Position numbers and translations under genes: made by a program. This document shows, one piece after another, positions 45,593 through 57,820 of a stretch of DNA of 64,000 nucleotides. Origin of the DNA: Dactylonectria macrodidyma (Eukaryota > Ascomycota > Sordariomycetes > Hypocreales > Nectriaceae); NCBI GenBank assembly GCA_020744425.1, contig JAGMUV010000005.1, positions 310,001 through 374,000 of the forward strand, in the 5' to 3' direction. Positions within the stretch are counted from its first letter, which is position 1; each line of letters starts with the position of its first letter. The notes under the pieces were generated by a model, which saw only the letters and a list, made by a program, of their open reading frames with translations, had not been told where the DNA came from and did no database searches.

Positions 45593-48500
45593 ATGGCAAA
45601 CACTAACAGAGCTTCCTCCCGCGCTGGGTCAACTCAAATGTCAAACCGCACACTTCTTGACGCCGTCCATCACTCTTTTCTGGAGTCCACGGCCTATGAA
45701 TTGGACGCAAGAACAAGCATCGTCGTCAATGGACAGCTGAACGCATCGATCGAAGCGACTCCCATCATCGACGCATCAATTGGGGGGAAATTATGGGAGC
45801 ATGCTCGACGTCGTGGCGAAAATAACTGCGTGGTCTTGCAGTGAGTTTTGTTTCCGTGGGAGAAAAATAATTGCTAACTTTGACAGATCATTACATGCTT
45901 CGACCCCATCCTTAATCATTCCGTTTCTAGACACGGTTCCATTCGCGATCCCGGCGTCTCTGTACACTTCTCTCCATGCTCTACAACCCTTTCTTCATTG
46001 TGTGACACCACATAACTCGTCAACACCCAGACATGCCGCGCTGGCATTGACACTGAAAGTCAATGCGGAGGGACAAGTCAAGAGTGCGAGTTTGTCTCTA
46101 CCGGCCGATGGCATCGATGTTAAAAGTGGTCTCTTGGACATTGCGCCAGAACCTGGCCATCGGGCTTTCGATGTTTTCTACTACCTTCTTACGTCCATCT
46201 CGACACCGGCTGAGAGAGAGTTTCTAAGCCTCAAACCTGCGTCGCATTACTTCCTTTTGCGCAAATCTGGAACATATCAACCACCTCCACACCTTGCTGC
46301 AGCTGATGATGCAGCAGCGGCCGACGATTTTCGCCAAGCATTAAGAGGAATCGGAATCAGAGGATCTGTACATCGTGGTCTTATTTCCAACCTGGCAGGT
46401 CTTCTTGCACTTGGCAACATACTTGAGCATGGAAAAAGCTCCAATGACTTGACAGAAGTCTGTGAAGAGGCTGGTATTCTCCTCGGAATTGAACCAGGTG
46501 TCCTCCTTGGCTTGAGTCCTTCCGAAGGCCGCGCATTCATTGGCAAAGCCTACGAGAGGCTCGTGGATTGGGTTGTTCTGAAATCCAATGAGTCAATTGC
46601 AACCGAGCTGGACTCTCATAAAGACGGCCTTCACCCCGGGAGTGCTTTTGACTATCATATTTCTACCAGTGTAGATGATGCTGACAGTGGATTCTGCATC
46701 ACTATTGTTGATCTTCCGGATCCTTCACTCGGAAAAGCGATTGCGTTGCAATGTATCTTTGATCCATGTTTTGGAGTCAACGCTGAGGCTGTCGAGGATG
46801 GAATCGCCGACTCTTCTACCGAACCCCATATTTCTAGGGAGATTCGCCAGGCCATACTCAACAGCTCATCGTACGAGAGAATTTTCTCTGGAACACGGAC
46901 CGCAGAAGAACGACATGAGGACACGATCAAGCACAATATTTTCGAAAAGATTAGCCTCTTGGCCGAGGAGGATAGTTTTTTCAAGAACACCATCGCTTCA
47001 GGCAAAGGCAAAGAATTTGGCTGGGCTGAGGCAAGCCTCCTCGACTTGCGTCATGTTCTTGATTCTAGCAGAATCTGGTATCAACTGTCGTTATACCCAG
47101 GATCTGACCCTGCGCCTGACTCTGTGGGAGTCTCAGTCCCGACAAGTTGGTCATCTTCTGATATATCTGCGCAACTACTATCATGGCGCCTCCGCGATTG
47201 GGCGAATCAAAGGTTCAAAAACCTTGGGTTTACCGTTGATTTCGGAATCGAAGAGTTCCTACAGCGCTATTCAATTCTGGGATGTTCTGATGAAAATGAT
47301 GGCATCAGTACCTGGCTGCTTGAACAAGGTTGGAGCATTCCTGAAGCCACAGTCGGCCAGGAGCGTGTTTGGATGAGCGAGGAGGCTTGGTGGCAGTCCG
47401 AGATGATACGTGACACCAAAATTTCCCTCGCACTCCAAGGACGCAGCAATAGCCAACAAGATGCTTCCTCGTTTTGGAGGTCAGAAAGCGGCCTCTCATA
47501 TCTCAATCCCAACCACCAACATGGAAGCAGTGATCAACTCTTCTCTGACGCCTGGAGGGAGAAAACCCTTGACCAGGCAACTACCAGTCAATTCGACACA
47601 AAAGGTCCCTCGATTGACCGTACTGGCAATGCATATTCGACCAAAGAAGAACAGAGAGCATACATGTTAAGTGTTTCACGCAAAGGTCATGGAATACAAG
47701 TATCCGAAGGGTTTGTGAATCACGACCCCGAGCTCGCGAAGACTAGAAGGATCCAAACAAAGCAAGTTACCATGAGCCGCCGCCTCTGGGTGGGCTTTGT
47801 TTGGTCACTCACATTCTGGATCCCGTCACCACTTCTCATTCACATCGGACGGATGCGACGGCCTGATGTTCGACAAGCCTGGCGTGAGAAGCTGGTCTTA
47901 TTCTCCATCATTTTGTTTCTTAATGCCTTAATTCTGTTCTGGATGATTGGTCTCGGCAAATTACTCTGCCCAGATTCCGATAAGGCCTGGAACCGGAAAG
48001 AAGTGTCAACCCACCAGGGTGAAACCGATTTCTGGGTGAGCATCCATGGGAAAGTGTACGATATTTCGGACTTCTGGAAGCGTCAGCATAGCGATACAGA
48101 CACGGAGACCACAACTTCCAACATGCAGCCTCTCGCTGGCCTGGACATGGATGCCTATTTTACTCCCCCACTGTACAAGGCATGCAAGAACCTTGGAATT
48201 TCGGAAAGAACGCGATTGACAGCAAACTCAACGCCAGAGTATACCGTCGCTCTTCATACCTCCGGGTACTATGCCACTGACTCAACGAGTGCTCTGCGTG
48301 ACAGTGATTGGTACTGGACTACCTTTGAACCATCCATCAAAGAGTACTACCACGGCTATTTGGTTACCAAGAAGAGCAAAGTCAAGAGGGAAGGCAAGGA
48401 CGGACACATGTGGGTCACATATGGAAATCAGATCTACGACTTGACGGATTACTTCCATACTAGAGACCTCTACTCGAGCGACGACAAGTACGACTTTTTG

Positions 48501-50730
48501 AATAGCGACATCATTGGCATTTGGGAAGACAACGCTGGAGAAAACATCAAGAAAGAGCTCGACGATCTTATTGAGGAAGCGGCCAACAATCGAACCAAGT
48601 ACAACGACATTGTTGCCAGTTGGAAGTGCATCCAGAACATCGGCTACGCTGGCATCTTAGATTTTCGAGAGAGCGCCAAATGTCAAGTCAACAGTTGGCT
48701 TCTTTTGGCCTTCACCATCATGGTCTGCACAATCATCATCGTCAAGTTTCTAGCAGCACTTCAGTTGGGGAGCGCGCGGATCCCTACTCAGCAGAACAAG
48801 TTTGTCATTTGTCAGATACCAGCTTACACAGAGGACGAGGACTCTCTGCGCAAGGCCATTGACTCCATAACGGCTCTGAAATATGACAACACTCGCAAGC
48901 TCCTCTGTATCATCTGCGATGGCATCGCCGTTGGAAAAGGGAACAGTCGCCCTACACCTAAGATTGTCCTCGAAATTCTCGGTGCCGACCAGAGAGTCGA
49001 TCCACCTGTGCTGCCGTTCAAGTCTGTTGGAACAGGAGCTGAACAACTTAACTACGGTCAAATCTACTCTGGTCTTTACGGAGTGGAGGGAAATGTTGTT
49101 CCGTTCATCGTCGTCGTCAAGGTTGGTAGGGAATCCGAACAGTCCAGAGCAAAGCCCGGAAACCGGGGCAAACGAGATTCGCAGCTCTTGCTGTTAAGTT
49201 TCCTCAACAGGGTGCACCACGACGCTCCGATGAACCCACTTGAACTCGAGATGTTCCACCAAATCAACGACGTTATTGGTGTCGATCCTCGTCACTATGA
49301 ATTTCTTCTTATGGTCGATGCCGATACGAGTGTTCAAGAAGACGCCCTAAATTACCTGGTAGCGGCTTGCACACACAATACTAAGATTGCTGGCATCTGC
49401 GGAGAAACCACATTGGACAACGACGAAAGAAGTTGGTGGACCATGATTCAGGTCTACGAGTATTTCATCTCCCACCATTTAGCAAAGGCATTCGAGTCCT
49501 TGTTTGGCTCCGTTACTTGTCTACCAGGCTGGTAAGTCACTAGACCCCAATTCGGAGACGATTTAATAACAGCCTTCTAGTTTTACCATGTACCGCCTGA
49601 GAACGGCCGACACCCACAAGCCTCTTTTGATATCCGACGCGGTTATCAGAGACTACAGTGTCTGTGATGTGGAGACGTTACACATGAAGAATCTTCTCTC
49701 TCTTGGCGAAGACCGTTATTTGACGACTCTAATGATCAAACATTTCCCTCGCATGTGGCTCAAGTTTCTACCCGGTGCCCAATGCAAGACTGCAGCACCC
49801 GAGTCATGGGCAGTGCTACTTTCTCAACGCCGAAGATGGATCAACTCTACTATCCACAATTTGGTCGAGCTAATGCGTTTGGAAGACATGTGCGGTGTTT
49901 GCTTCTTCAGTATGCGCGCCATCGTGTTCGCTGATCTTTTCGGAACCATCATCTTCCCAGCGACTTGTGTGTATCTGGCCTATCTCATATACCGGGTGGC
50001 TACAAACACAGGACAATTCCCATTGATTTCCATTATTCTTCTCGCGGCAACTTACGGATTGCAAGTGCTGCTTTTCATCCTGAAACTGCAATGGCAGCAT
50101 ATTGGATGGATGGTCATTTACATCATGGCGTTGCCCATCTATTCCGTAGCCCTTCCACTTTACTCCTTTTGGAACCAGGATAATTTTTCCTGGGGCAATA
50201 CTAGAGTCGTTATTGGGGAAAAGGGCGACAAACAGCTCATTGCAGTTGATGACGATGAAGTCTTCGACCCGGAAGATATTCCGTTGCAGCGATGGGGCCA
50301 TTACACTATTAATGACAACGTCCTCGGCCGTCGCTCCGAGAATGCTCAACGTTGGAGCGAGCCTTGTTCCTCTGGTGCCATGGAGCCTTTAGTCCCAATA
50401 CATTCCACTCCGACATTGGGACATCGATCCACCCCCAGGGCTAGCCCCAGCCCGTTCACCGGGAGATGGGATCAGCAGTCGACTGTGACATACGCAAGGG
50501 ACGGTACTGGGAGTTTCGGTCGATATCTAGCGGGAAAAAACCTATCTGAACCAAGCCATGACTCAATCCTGGATGCCATAGAGCTGACACTACGGGAAAC
50601 GGATCTTGACACTGTCACGAAACGGCAAGTGAGAAATATCGTCGAGAGGCGCCTGCAGACTGTTCTCGATGCGGACAACCTTGTCTTCTTCAACCACGAG
50701 CTCGACAGCCAACTGCAGAAGATGGTGTAG
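45593..50730 (+). CDS. Chitin synthase, class VI-like (myosin-like, cyt b5-like, DEK_C)
   Basis: Membrane glycosyltransferase making cell-wall chitin from UDP-GlcNAc. Three exons (45593-45840, 45887-49531, 49581-50730) give 1680 residues. Residues about 80-680 form a degenerate myosin-motor-like region without a recognisable ATP P-loop, which with the length favours class VI over class V. Membrane spans follow near 715-770, a cytochrome b5-like fold ([16 protein letters not shown]) near 798, a span near 1025, then the CHS core: [29 protein letters not shown] (Cys rebuilt across the last intron), GEDRYLT and [13 protein letters not shown]-terminal spans are followed by a DEK_C domain in the last 55 residues. 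Probably part of polar growth or stress wall synthesis, as for related classes. Confidence 0.93.
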
Positions 50731-51989
50731 TCGAAAATCTATCGTTGATAATTGAGTATTTACTATCTGCACAGCACATCACAATTGCCTGCGGACCTGA
50801 CTGTAGCAAAACCGTCTCTAAATTAGCATAATATTACCTTCATTTAGTTCCCTTACTCCGAATACTCATATAATCCTATCTTCTGAATTAGGGTCACTAG
50901 CACTGGGTAAGAAGAAGTGAGCTTATTTAGAAATGCCGCGCAGATAGCAATAGTCAACTGTGGAAATAGCAGTACTCCAATAATTTACTTGTACATTAAT
51001 TTTCAATCTTAAACACGACATTTGGCTTGTAATTATAAAGCGAGCAAAAAATTGGATGATTCTGCCCAGAACCTCCCTGGTCAGCGTACGTGTCAGGCAA
51101 ATACATTGAATGCTTATTCATAAATCAGTCAATCCAGCGACCAGAAAGACCATCTGGGCATAATCTCTCTACTGACTGTCAGATTCTTTCTCATTCACGG
51201 CTGTTTGCCAGCCCTGAAAATGGCACGGGGAATATGCCTTGCAATTGGTGGAGAAACTCATTCCCGGATGATCGGCCGACTTACATCATGGTTACACTGA
51301 ACGCCCCAATCGGGCATCTCGGAGTATCACCAAAATATTAGTCTAGACACTAGGGGTTACCTTCGTGCCATAGTCTAAAATATTCCGTCCAGTGTTTACC
51401 TAGGAGTAGATATTTGATTGACGTAGAGTCATGTCGGGTGACGGGCGATTATATTCCATCCAGTTCGGTTGAATGCACCTATCATCTATCTGTGACTGAA
51501 CTGCATGCATCAACGGAAGCGATATTAATTTTTATGATGGCTGAGACTGGGGCCGGGAATGCAGTGCTTGTTATGTAGTGGAAATATTTACCCCGTGTTC
51601 AGGGCCTCCTAGGCAAGCTCAACGGCCGCGGCCAGACCCATGAACGCAATGAACTAACTACAGTGTCAGGCCAAAAGTTTCCATATACTCTCATATTTAT
51701 ACTAGACACCAGTGAACTATGCATTCAAGTGAGAGTTTTCGAAACTATCCCTTGATAGTGCAAAACCGTGGATGGTGGAACGCGCATTTTGAAGGGAAAA
51801 TATCAAGAACCGCTCTTGAGCTTCTTGATCAAACGCTCATATTAAGATAAAGTCTATTAACCACTGCCTTACATATTAGACACGCCCCTCGTAAGATTCT
51901 AGCCAAGAACGGCGAACTACTAGCATAGGTCATTTAGTGCAGCTAAGCAGACAATAAGTGCTATGTTGATCGTCACGCATCTAATATTC
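50731..51989. other. Convergent intergenic region
   Basis: 1.26 kb between chitin synthase and esterase 3' ends; no gene or clear repeat. Confidence 0.5.
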
Positions 51990-53736
51990 TCAAGCGTACA
52001 ATTCTCGCGCCACTTCATAACTGTTGATGTACGCGATTCCTTCCTTTCTCCACGTATCATCCTCGACCCTGTTCTTGGTCGCATTTAAAACCATGTTTTT
52101 TGGGTTGTCATTGTCGTATCGGGGCCAAGTCGGCAGCAGTTTCTCCTGTTTGCCGTACTTCTTCTTGTAATTCGGGTTCAAATCGTATACGAACCTCACA
52201 TAGGCTTGCCCGATGGCCCTCGCCAAGACAACATGGGAGTCGTATTCAGGACTTGGGCCCAAGAGCCCTGAAATGTTTTGAAAGCTGTATGCCACGTTGT
52301 CAAAGTGCTTTACTCCATCCCAGATACTCCTGCCGTACATTCGCTGATCGAAACGGTAGCTGTAGACAGCCGTGTCGGCAGAGGTGAAGAGTTCAGCCAT
52401 CTTGCGCCTCCCGCTGATCATGGTGATATCGCTACCGATGGCGTTAGCTCGACGCCACTGCAAGCCCCTAGCCGTATTGACAGAGCAGTCTGTGATCTCG
52501 TAGGGTGGCTCGTTGCATGGATCATTTGGATACAGCTCCATCAGCTTGCGAATCGTCGGAGCACTGAGCGCATAATTTCTCCAGCGGAAGGCTTCAAGGA
52601 ACAAGTCTTGGTCGGTATTGGGATTGCCAATAGCAAAGGCCTCATCAGTGTTTGCGCCAATAATGATTGGCACTGTGTTGTATTTGCCATCACGAATGAG
52701 CTGGCTTGGGTATCCAGTCAAAAATTCGCCGTCGATCAACGGGTTCCAGGTCAATGATGGATGTGCTGCGAAAAGAGTCGCCTCGTCAACTTTTCTTAGA
52801 CAAGCGATTTGATCCGTAGCTGTCCAGCAACCAACTGTCCGGGTAAGGTTCTCAAATGCCACATTATAGTAGCTGAGATCATGAACCTGTTCCAGTTAGC
52901 ATGATTGCAATCAAGTATTTTCACCACCTGTGTATAAACACGTACCTGGCAACCGGTCACGCCGCCACTCTCAAGAATAGCGCCGCGGTAAAGGCCATCA
53001 TCTCGGCCATCGTAGCTGAGCAACTGATAGGCGATGCTTTGAGCACCCGCACTCTCTCCCCATATGACTACTTGGTCCGGGTCTCCACCAAAGGCTTCAA
53101 TATTTTCTTGGATCCAGCGAAGCGCAAGTCGTTGGTCCAAGAGGCCAGCATTGCTGGAGCCTTCCTTCAAAAGGCCAAAGTTTTGGAGAAACCCCCAAAG
53201 TCCAAGACGGTAGTTGAAGCTGACACCAATCACGGGCTGACCCATATCTTGGCTAACCTTGACGATGCCCGAAAGATTATATCGTTGATCTGCAGTGCTG
53301 CCGACGTAGAGACCACCACCATAGATCCAAACCCTAGACAAGTCAGCTATTGGTTGCTAAAGCAGCGGTGCCCATGCACTTACAGAACAGGTAGCTTCTT
53401 TTTCGGTTCACCCGAGGGGCGTATCACGTTGATCGTGAGACAGTCTTCGGAAAGAGTAAAGCCTTGGCCATACTGCATACAGCTACTGCCATATTCGGTT
53501 GCATCACGCTCTCCTTCAAATGAAGTGTTTGAGCTTTGAGGCCACTTGAACCGGAGATCTCCGATTGGTGGTTGGGCGAATGGGATGCCTAGGAATGCAT
53601 CTTGATCCCAAGAGGGAAGATATGCGCCAACATAGGTGCCATTCAAAGTCTTGGCTGTTGGGGAGGTATCGCCCGAAGCACACAGCACAGTCGTTGCTAG
53701 GGAAAGAACCCTAAGTAAACGACTTGGACTCAACAT
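51990..53736 (-). CDS. Secreted type-B carboxylesterase/lipase (second)
   Basis: 545 residues in three exons (53384-53736, 52946-53333, 51990-52886). Signal peptide MLSPSRLLRVLSLATTVLCASG. Landmarks: FLGIPFAQPPIGDLRF, EDCLTINVIRP, VWIYGGGLYVGS oxyanion region, NYRLGLWGF, nucleophile Ser in WGESAGAQS, acid Glu in GANTDEAFA, and an HFDNVAY stretch supplying the catalytic His. Extracellular; substrate unknown. It shares only family-level similarity with the esterase at 32.9 kb (GQSSG in place of GESAG there), so the two are not a recent duplication. Confidence 0.92.
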
Positions 53737-54342
53737 GGTTGCGGCAGTCAGAGTACCAGATCAGACCTCTCCAAGAATGAGATATCATAAAATGCCAATG
53801 AAGAGCGCATAATGCCCTTTTCTATCATTATATGGCTTTACCGAGGTCGGAGAAGCCAGCACTTACTGTCGACTATCGCACCAATAATACATGCGGTCTC
53901 TTAGACATGAGCTGTCGCTATGCGAAAACAGTCCTGGTTCCCCGCGTTTAGTGATCCCCGGATGCGGGATGTGGTGGGGTGTTGATCATGTTTAGCCGGG
54001 GAAGAATTAATCCCATCAATAGTAAATCAGAATTGGGTTAATAGCATGGGTATACTATATCTACCCCAGACATTCTATCTCACCCCGTGTGTAACCCTCC
54101 AATGAAACACCTAGTTGACATACAATCCCCTTCGGATAAGAGAAATTGGCATTGCGTGGCGGAGGAACTCTCAAAATTTTGGCCTGAGCCTAGAAGCGGT
54201 GTGTGTAAAGCGGAGGATCATGTTTGATTTGCCTAGTGCCTAGCACTACAACATGTGATAGGCCCAGTGCTAATGTGCTCATGATCTTCTCATTACCGAG
54301 GCGAATAGAGCGTCTCTAATTTGGCTAAGCTAACCACATCGG
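53737..54342. other. Intergenic, esterase promoter
   Basis: 606 bp; nothing recognised. Confidence 0.5.
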
Positions 54343-55600
54343 CTAGGTACACTGCGAGTTCGTGCTTTCGTATACCTGCACGTACATATTCGACTCCACA
54401 AATACACCATCGCTATGAACTTCGCAAAGGATGAGGAGAAGTGAAGCCAAGGTATTACTTACTTCGAAAACGCACTTGTTCAACTCCATGAAGGCGATGG
54501 GTTTCCCCAGGCACTGCCACTGGCCGTAACCAAATGCTAGTTCGACGTTTCGACGCATCTCTACGCGGTGAACATCATCGAGCTCCATGAAGCGTTCCGG
54601 GCGGAAGAGGTCCACGTCTGGTCCAAACATTTCCATCGAGCGCAGAAGCGAGGACATATTCATGCATACGTTGGTTCCAGCTGGAATGTATTGTCCGTGG
54701 AAATTGGCGCCTCCAGCTGGCACCGCCTTGGGGAAGAGGCCCAAGAGGGGTGGGCGCATGCGGAGCCCTTCATATACGACAGCCTAAATATGACACTGAG
54801 TAAAGCATTGACGGTACGAAACCCTGGAATCAGTCCTTACCTGAAGGTAGGGAAGGCGTCTGACCTCCTCTGGGATGATCGGTTCGGATAGTTTATCCTC
54901 AGGCACAGCATGACGTATCTCAAGTTTCACCCGAGAGTATACACTTGGAGAGGTGATGGTGTGTAGCAGCACCGAGCGATGGCGGATGCGGTACTTTCAA
55001 TGCCGGCGATGATCATGAAAAGACCCTCGACTTCACATTCTTCTTGAGTCATGCCACGGCGAATGAAGAGCCCTGCACACCGCCACTTGTTAGCTGCCAC
55101 TGCTAGACACACGGATGTCTCAGGATACTCACAAGCATGTCTTGTTCTTGCTTCGCGTCCTCAGAAACCTCTCAGACACGTAGTGTTTGGCAACTCTGCA
55201 TGAATTAGACAAAGACTTCGGACTACCGCTGTCATTCAGGATTCGCATACCTATTAACGCGCCAAAGCCTTTCCCACCTGCCGGTTTCGGGCCAACGAGC
55301 TTCAGCATCGGTTTGGAGATCAGCAAACGACGGATACACGGAACATCAGCTGAAGTGGACATTTGCGGCCAGAGTTCTTTCAATCCACTTAGAAAATTGT
55401 GGCGGTCCCTGTCTCCCCTTAGATATTCAAACTCGTGCCCAAATGCGAGGCGTATGATGGCGTCCATAGTGAAGAAGCCTGTGATGAGACCCAAATTCAG
55501 AAAACTCTAGATTCCAACAGCTGCCATATACTTGGGTCGAAAGAGGTCAATGGGCTCCTTGACTTGGTCATCAGACCCGATCGGGAACTTGGTGCTGAAT
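54343..55600 (-). pseudogene. Cytochrome P450, 5'-truncated and frameshifted
   Basis: C-terminal two thirds of a microsomal fungal P450. Recognisable: FTMDAIIRLAFGHEFEYL, an I-helix IIAGIESTASAI, LPYLQ-AVVYEGLRMRPP (ExxR, joined over a canonical intron), the PERF region FRPERFMELD and the heme loop FGYGQWQCLGK. Damage: no N-terminal anchor or first about 130 residues, a stop before SFLNLGLITGFF, a frameshift near 55150 where EDAKQEQDML changes frame, a one-base loss just after the I-helix (near 54977), and Gln in place of the usual Arg in the heme loop (an A for G change). It abuts the next gene's 3' end. Confidence 0.75.
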
Positions 55601-55694
55601 GGATGCGTACCTCAATTTTCACCTAGAATCTAGAAACAAACTTTATTAGACTCAAATACCTATTAATAAAGTCGTCACAAAAAAAATATCCCAA

Positions 55695-57001
55695 CTAATT
55701 ACAAAACTTGTAAATAGAAACACTGGTAAGAGTTTCCAACACACTGAAATCAAGCCCCCACTGTCGGAAAGCAACGATGATAACATCAAACTCGCCAAGT
55801 TTCTCCCTGGTCCAGTCCTGGTCCGGCAATCTGGGAATTCCAGGAACAACAGACTGACTCACGAGAGGATCAGCAAACATAACATCGACTTGTTCAAACT
55901 TGCTGAGCTCAGCAGCAAGCTTAAGGCCAGGTGAGTTAACCACGTGGCTTTGCCCAGCCTTGAAACCGACACCAACGACGAGGACATGCTTGCAAATCAG
56001 GATACCCGAGTCCCGCTTATTTTTCATTCCACCCATGTCCTCGAGAATCTGGTGAGCGATCCTAGCCGGGCGAGAGTTCATCCTCTCAGTTGCAGCTTCT
56101 AGGAGGGGAAATTCACTGTTGGAGAGCAGGTAGTAAGGGTTGACAGGGATACAATGACCACCAACGCCGAGGCTTGGGGCAAATGGCATGTAGCCAAATG
56201 GCTTCGTTCCTGCTGCTGTGCAGACTTCGAACGGGTCGATTCCATGCGACGTGCAGGCATCGGACATCTCGTTGGCAAAGGCGATGCACATCATCCGCTG
56301 GCAGTTCTCGTAAAGCTTGGTCATCTCAGCAACCTCTGGCTTTGATACGAGCACAAGCTTCTCAAAGACACGTCCATACAGACGCGTGATGGCGTCTGAG
56401 GAGCCTGGAATAACATCATCCAATCCAGAGACGACTTTTGGGATGGATCGCATGGGAGGCTCGGTACGGCCAGGATCAATGCGCTAAATAATATTGTAAG
56501 TCAACCAGTCCATCCAACTATTGTATTGCACAAAACGGTAGTATGAACCTCAGGAGACATTCCAGCGAAGAATCCACGTGAAGCGGCAATTGGTCCTAGG
56601 AGCTTTCGAGTGAGCCCGATTGCCACGGAACTCTCGATGACAACTGTCGAACCGGGAAGCGCCCACTTCTCAATCATTCTGAGAGCGCTCTTTAGGTAAG
56701 ACAAGTCTACAGACTTGTCTGGGATGAGGAGGGTGGGCACCGAGACCAGAAAGTGGGTTGCGTTCTGGAGATCTCTCTCCACGGTGGTGAAGGTGACATT
56801 AGGCCGAGCGAGAAACTCATGGCTCACTTCGTAAATGCGTTGCTTGCTGATATCGAACCCAACAACATTGTAGGCGGATGAAAAAGAGTCAACAAGCCCC
56901 GTGCCCACGAATCCAACGCCGATGACAGCAACTAGAGGCTTCGTGTCTGTCGAAGGAGACGCGCCGACAGATGCTCGGAAAGTTTCCACAGCGTGTGGCA
57001 T
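55695..57001 (-). CDS. Nucleotide-sugar dehydrogenase, UDP-HexNAc type
   Basis: UDP-glucose/GDP-mannose dehydrogenase family, 413 residues in two exons (56549-57001, 55695-56483; 65-bp intron). N-terminal NAD loop VIGVGFVGTGL, ESSVAIGLTRKL, FAGMSPERIDPGR across the splice, middle-domain AEMTKLYENCQRMMCIAFANE with the conserved Lys and Asn, catalytic Cys in GVGGHCIPVNPYYL, and a C-terminal VVGVGFKAGQSHVVNSPGLKL. The GGHCIPV loop is that of bacterial UDP-N-acetylhexosamine 6-dehydrogenases (TviB/WbpA/WecC relatives), not the GGSCF loop of eukaryotic UDP-glucose dehydrogenase. So oxidation of a UDP-HexNAc to its uronic acid is more likely. No partner transferase is visible in the window. Confidence 0.88.
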
Positions 57002-57706
57002 ATTGAGAAAGAATCGAGGATGATTGATAGTTTTGAAAAACTGTTCTGGATTATGTGGCAGTTGGTAGTATGAAAGAGCCTGTGATACCAGTGGTGATGG
57101 AATTTCAAGACTGGAATTACGACGGCAAGGGCACCCTTCATATACCCTTCTGCCAAACGACTAAAAGCTCTATGCGCCTAAGCCACCATTTCAAAGTTGT
57201 ACAATAAATGAGACGCATGCAAGCGAATGAGACCAGAGAAAAGACACTTTTCCCACATTCTGTGGAAGTACTGTTTTTAGGCCACATGGTTCTGATTTCG
57301 GATGTGGTCTCTATCACAAGACGAGTAAAGACCCAACATATTCACTGTCTAGTCGCAAAGCCATGGATTCTGTTGTTATCTATGAGGCTTGACAGAGTCA
57401 GATCACCATGTAATTAGTACATGTTGTACAAGGGGTATTGCTCACAAGAAGGCTGGAGTTACATACTTCAGGATGAGAGTTTTGGGTCTTGGCGTGAGGC
57501 CGTGAGAACAACAATATCCTCAGTCCAGGCGTTACTCGCAAGATTGTAGAAAACTATTGCTTGATTGAATATTAGGTTTGAGTTGCATACGTGGGGAAAA
57601 GAAACGTGAGGTCCAGTGTTCAACTGCCAGGTCTAGACCGTCAACTTGAACCACCAAATAGGATCGAAGCTTTTGAGAATGTCGGTATTTGAGTTCCAAT
57701 CACATG
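57002..57706. other. Upstream region of nucleotide-sugar dehydrogenase
   Basis: 705 bp between the dehydrogenase start and the LINE target site; no gene seen. Confidence 0.5.
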
Positions 57707-57820
57707 TGTGGAGGGGGGCAACTTCCCTCCTACATCTAACTTCCTTAGCTGCTAATGTTAAGGATTTGGCCGCCTACACACCCAATCTGTTAACACCCAC
57801 CCGATCTACTAACCTTTGCG

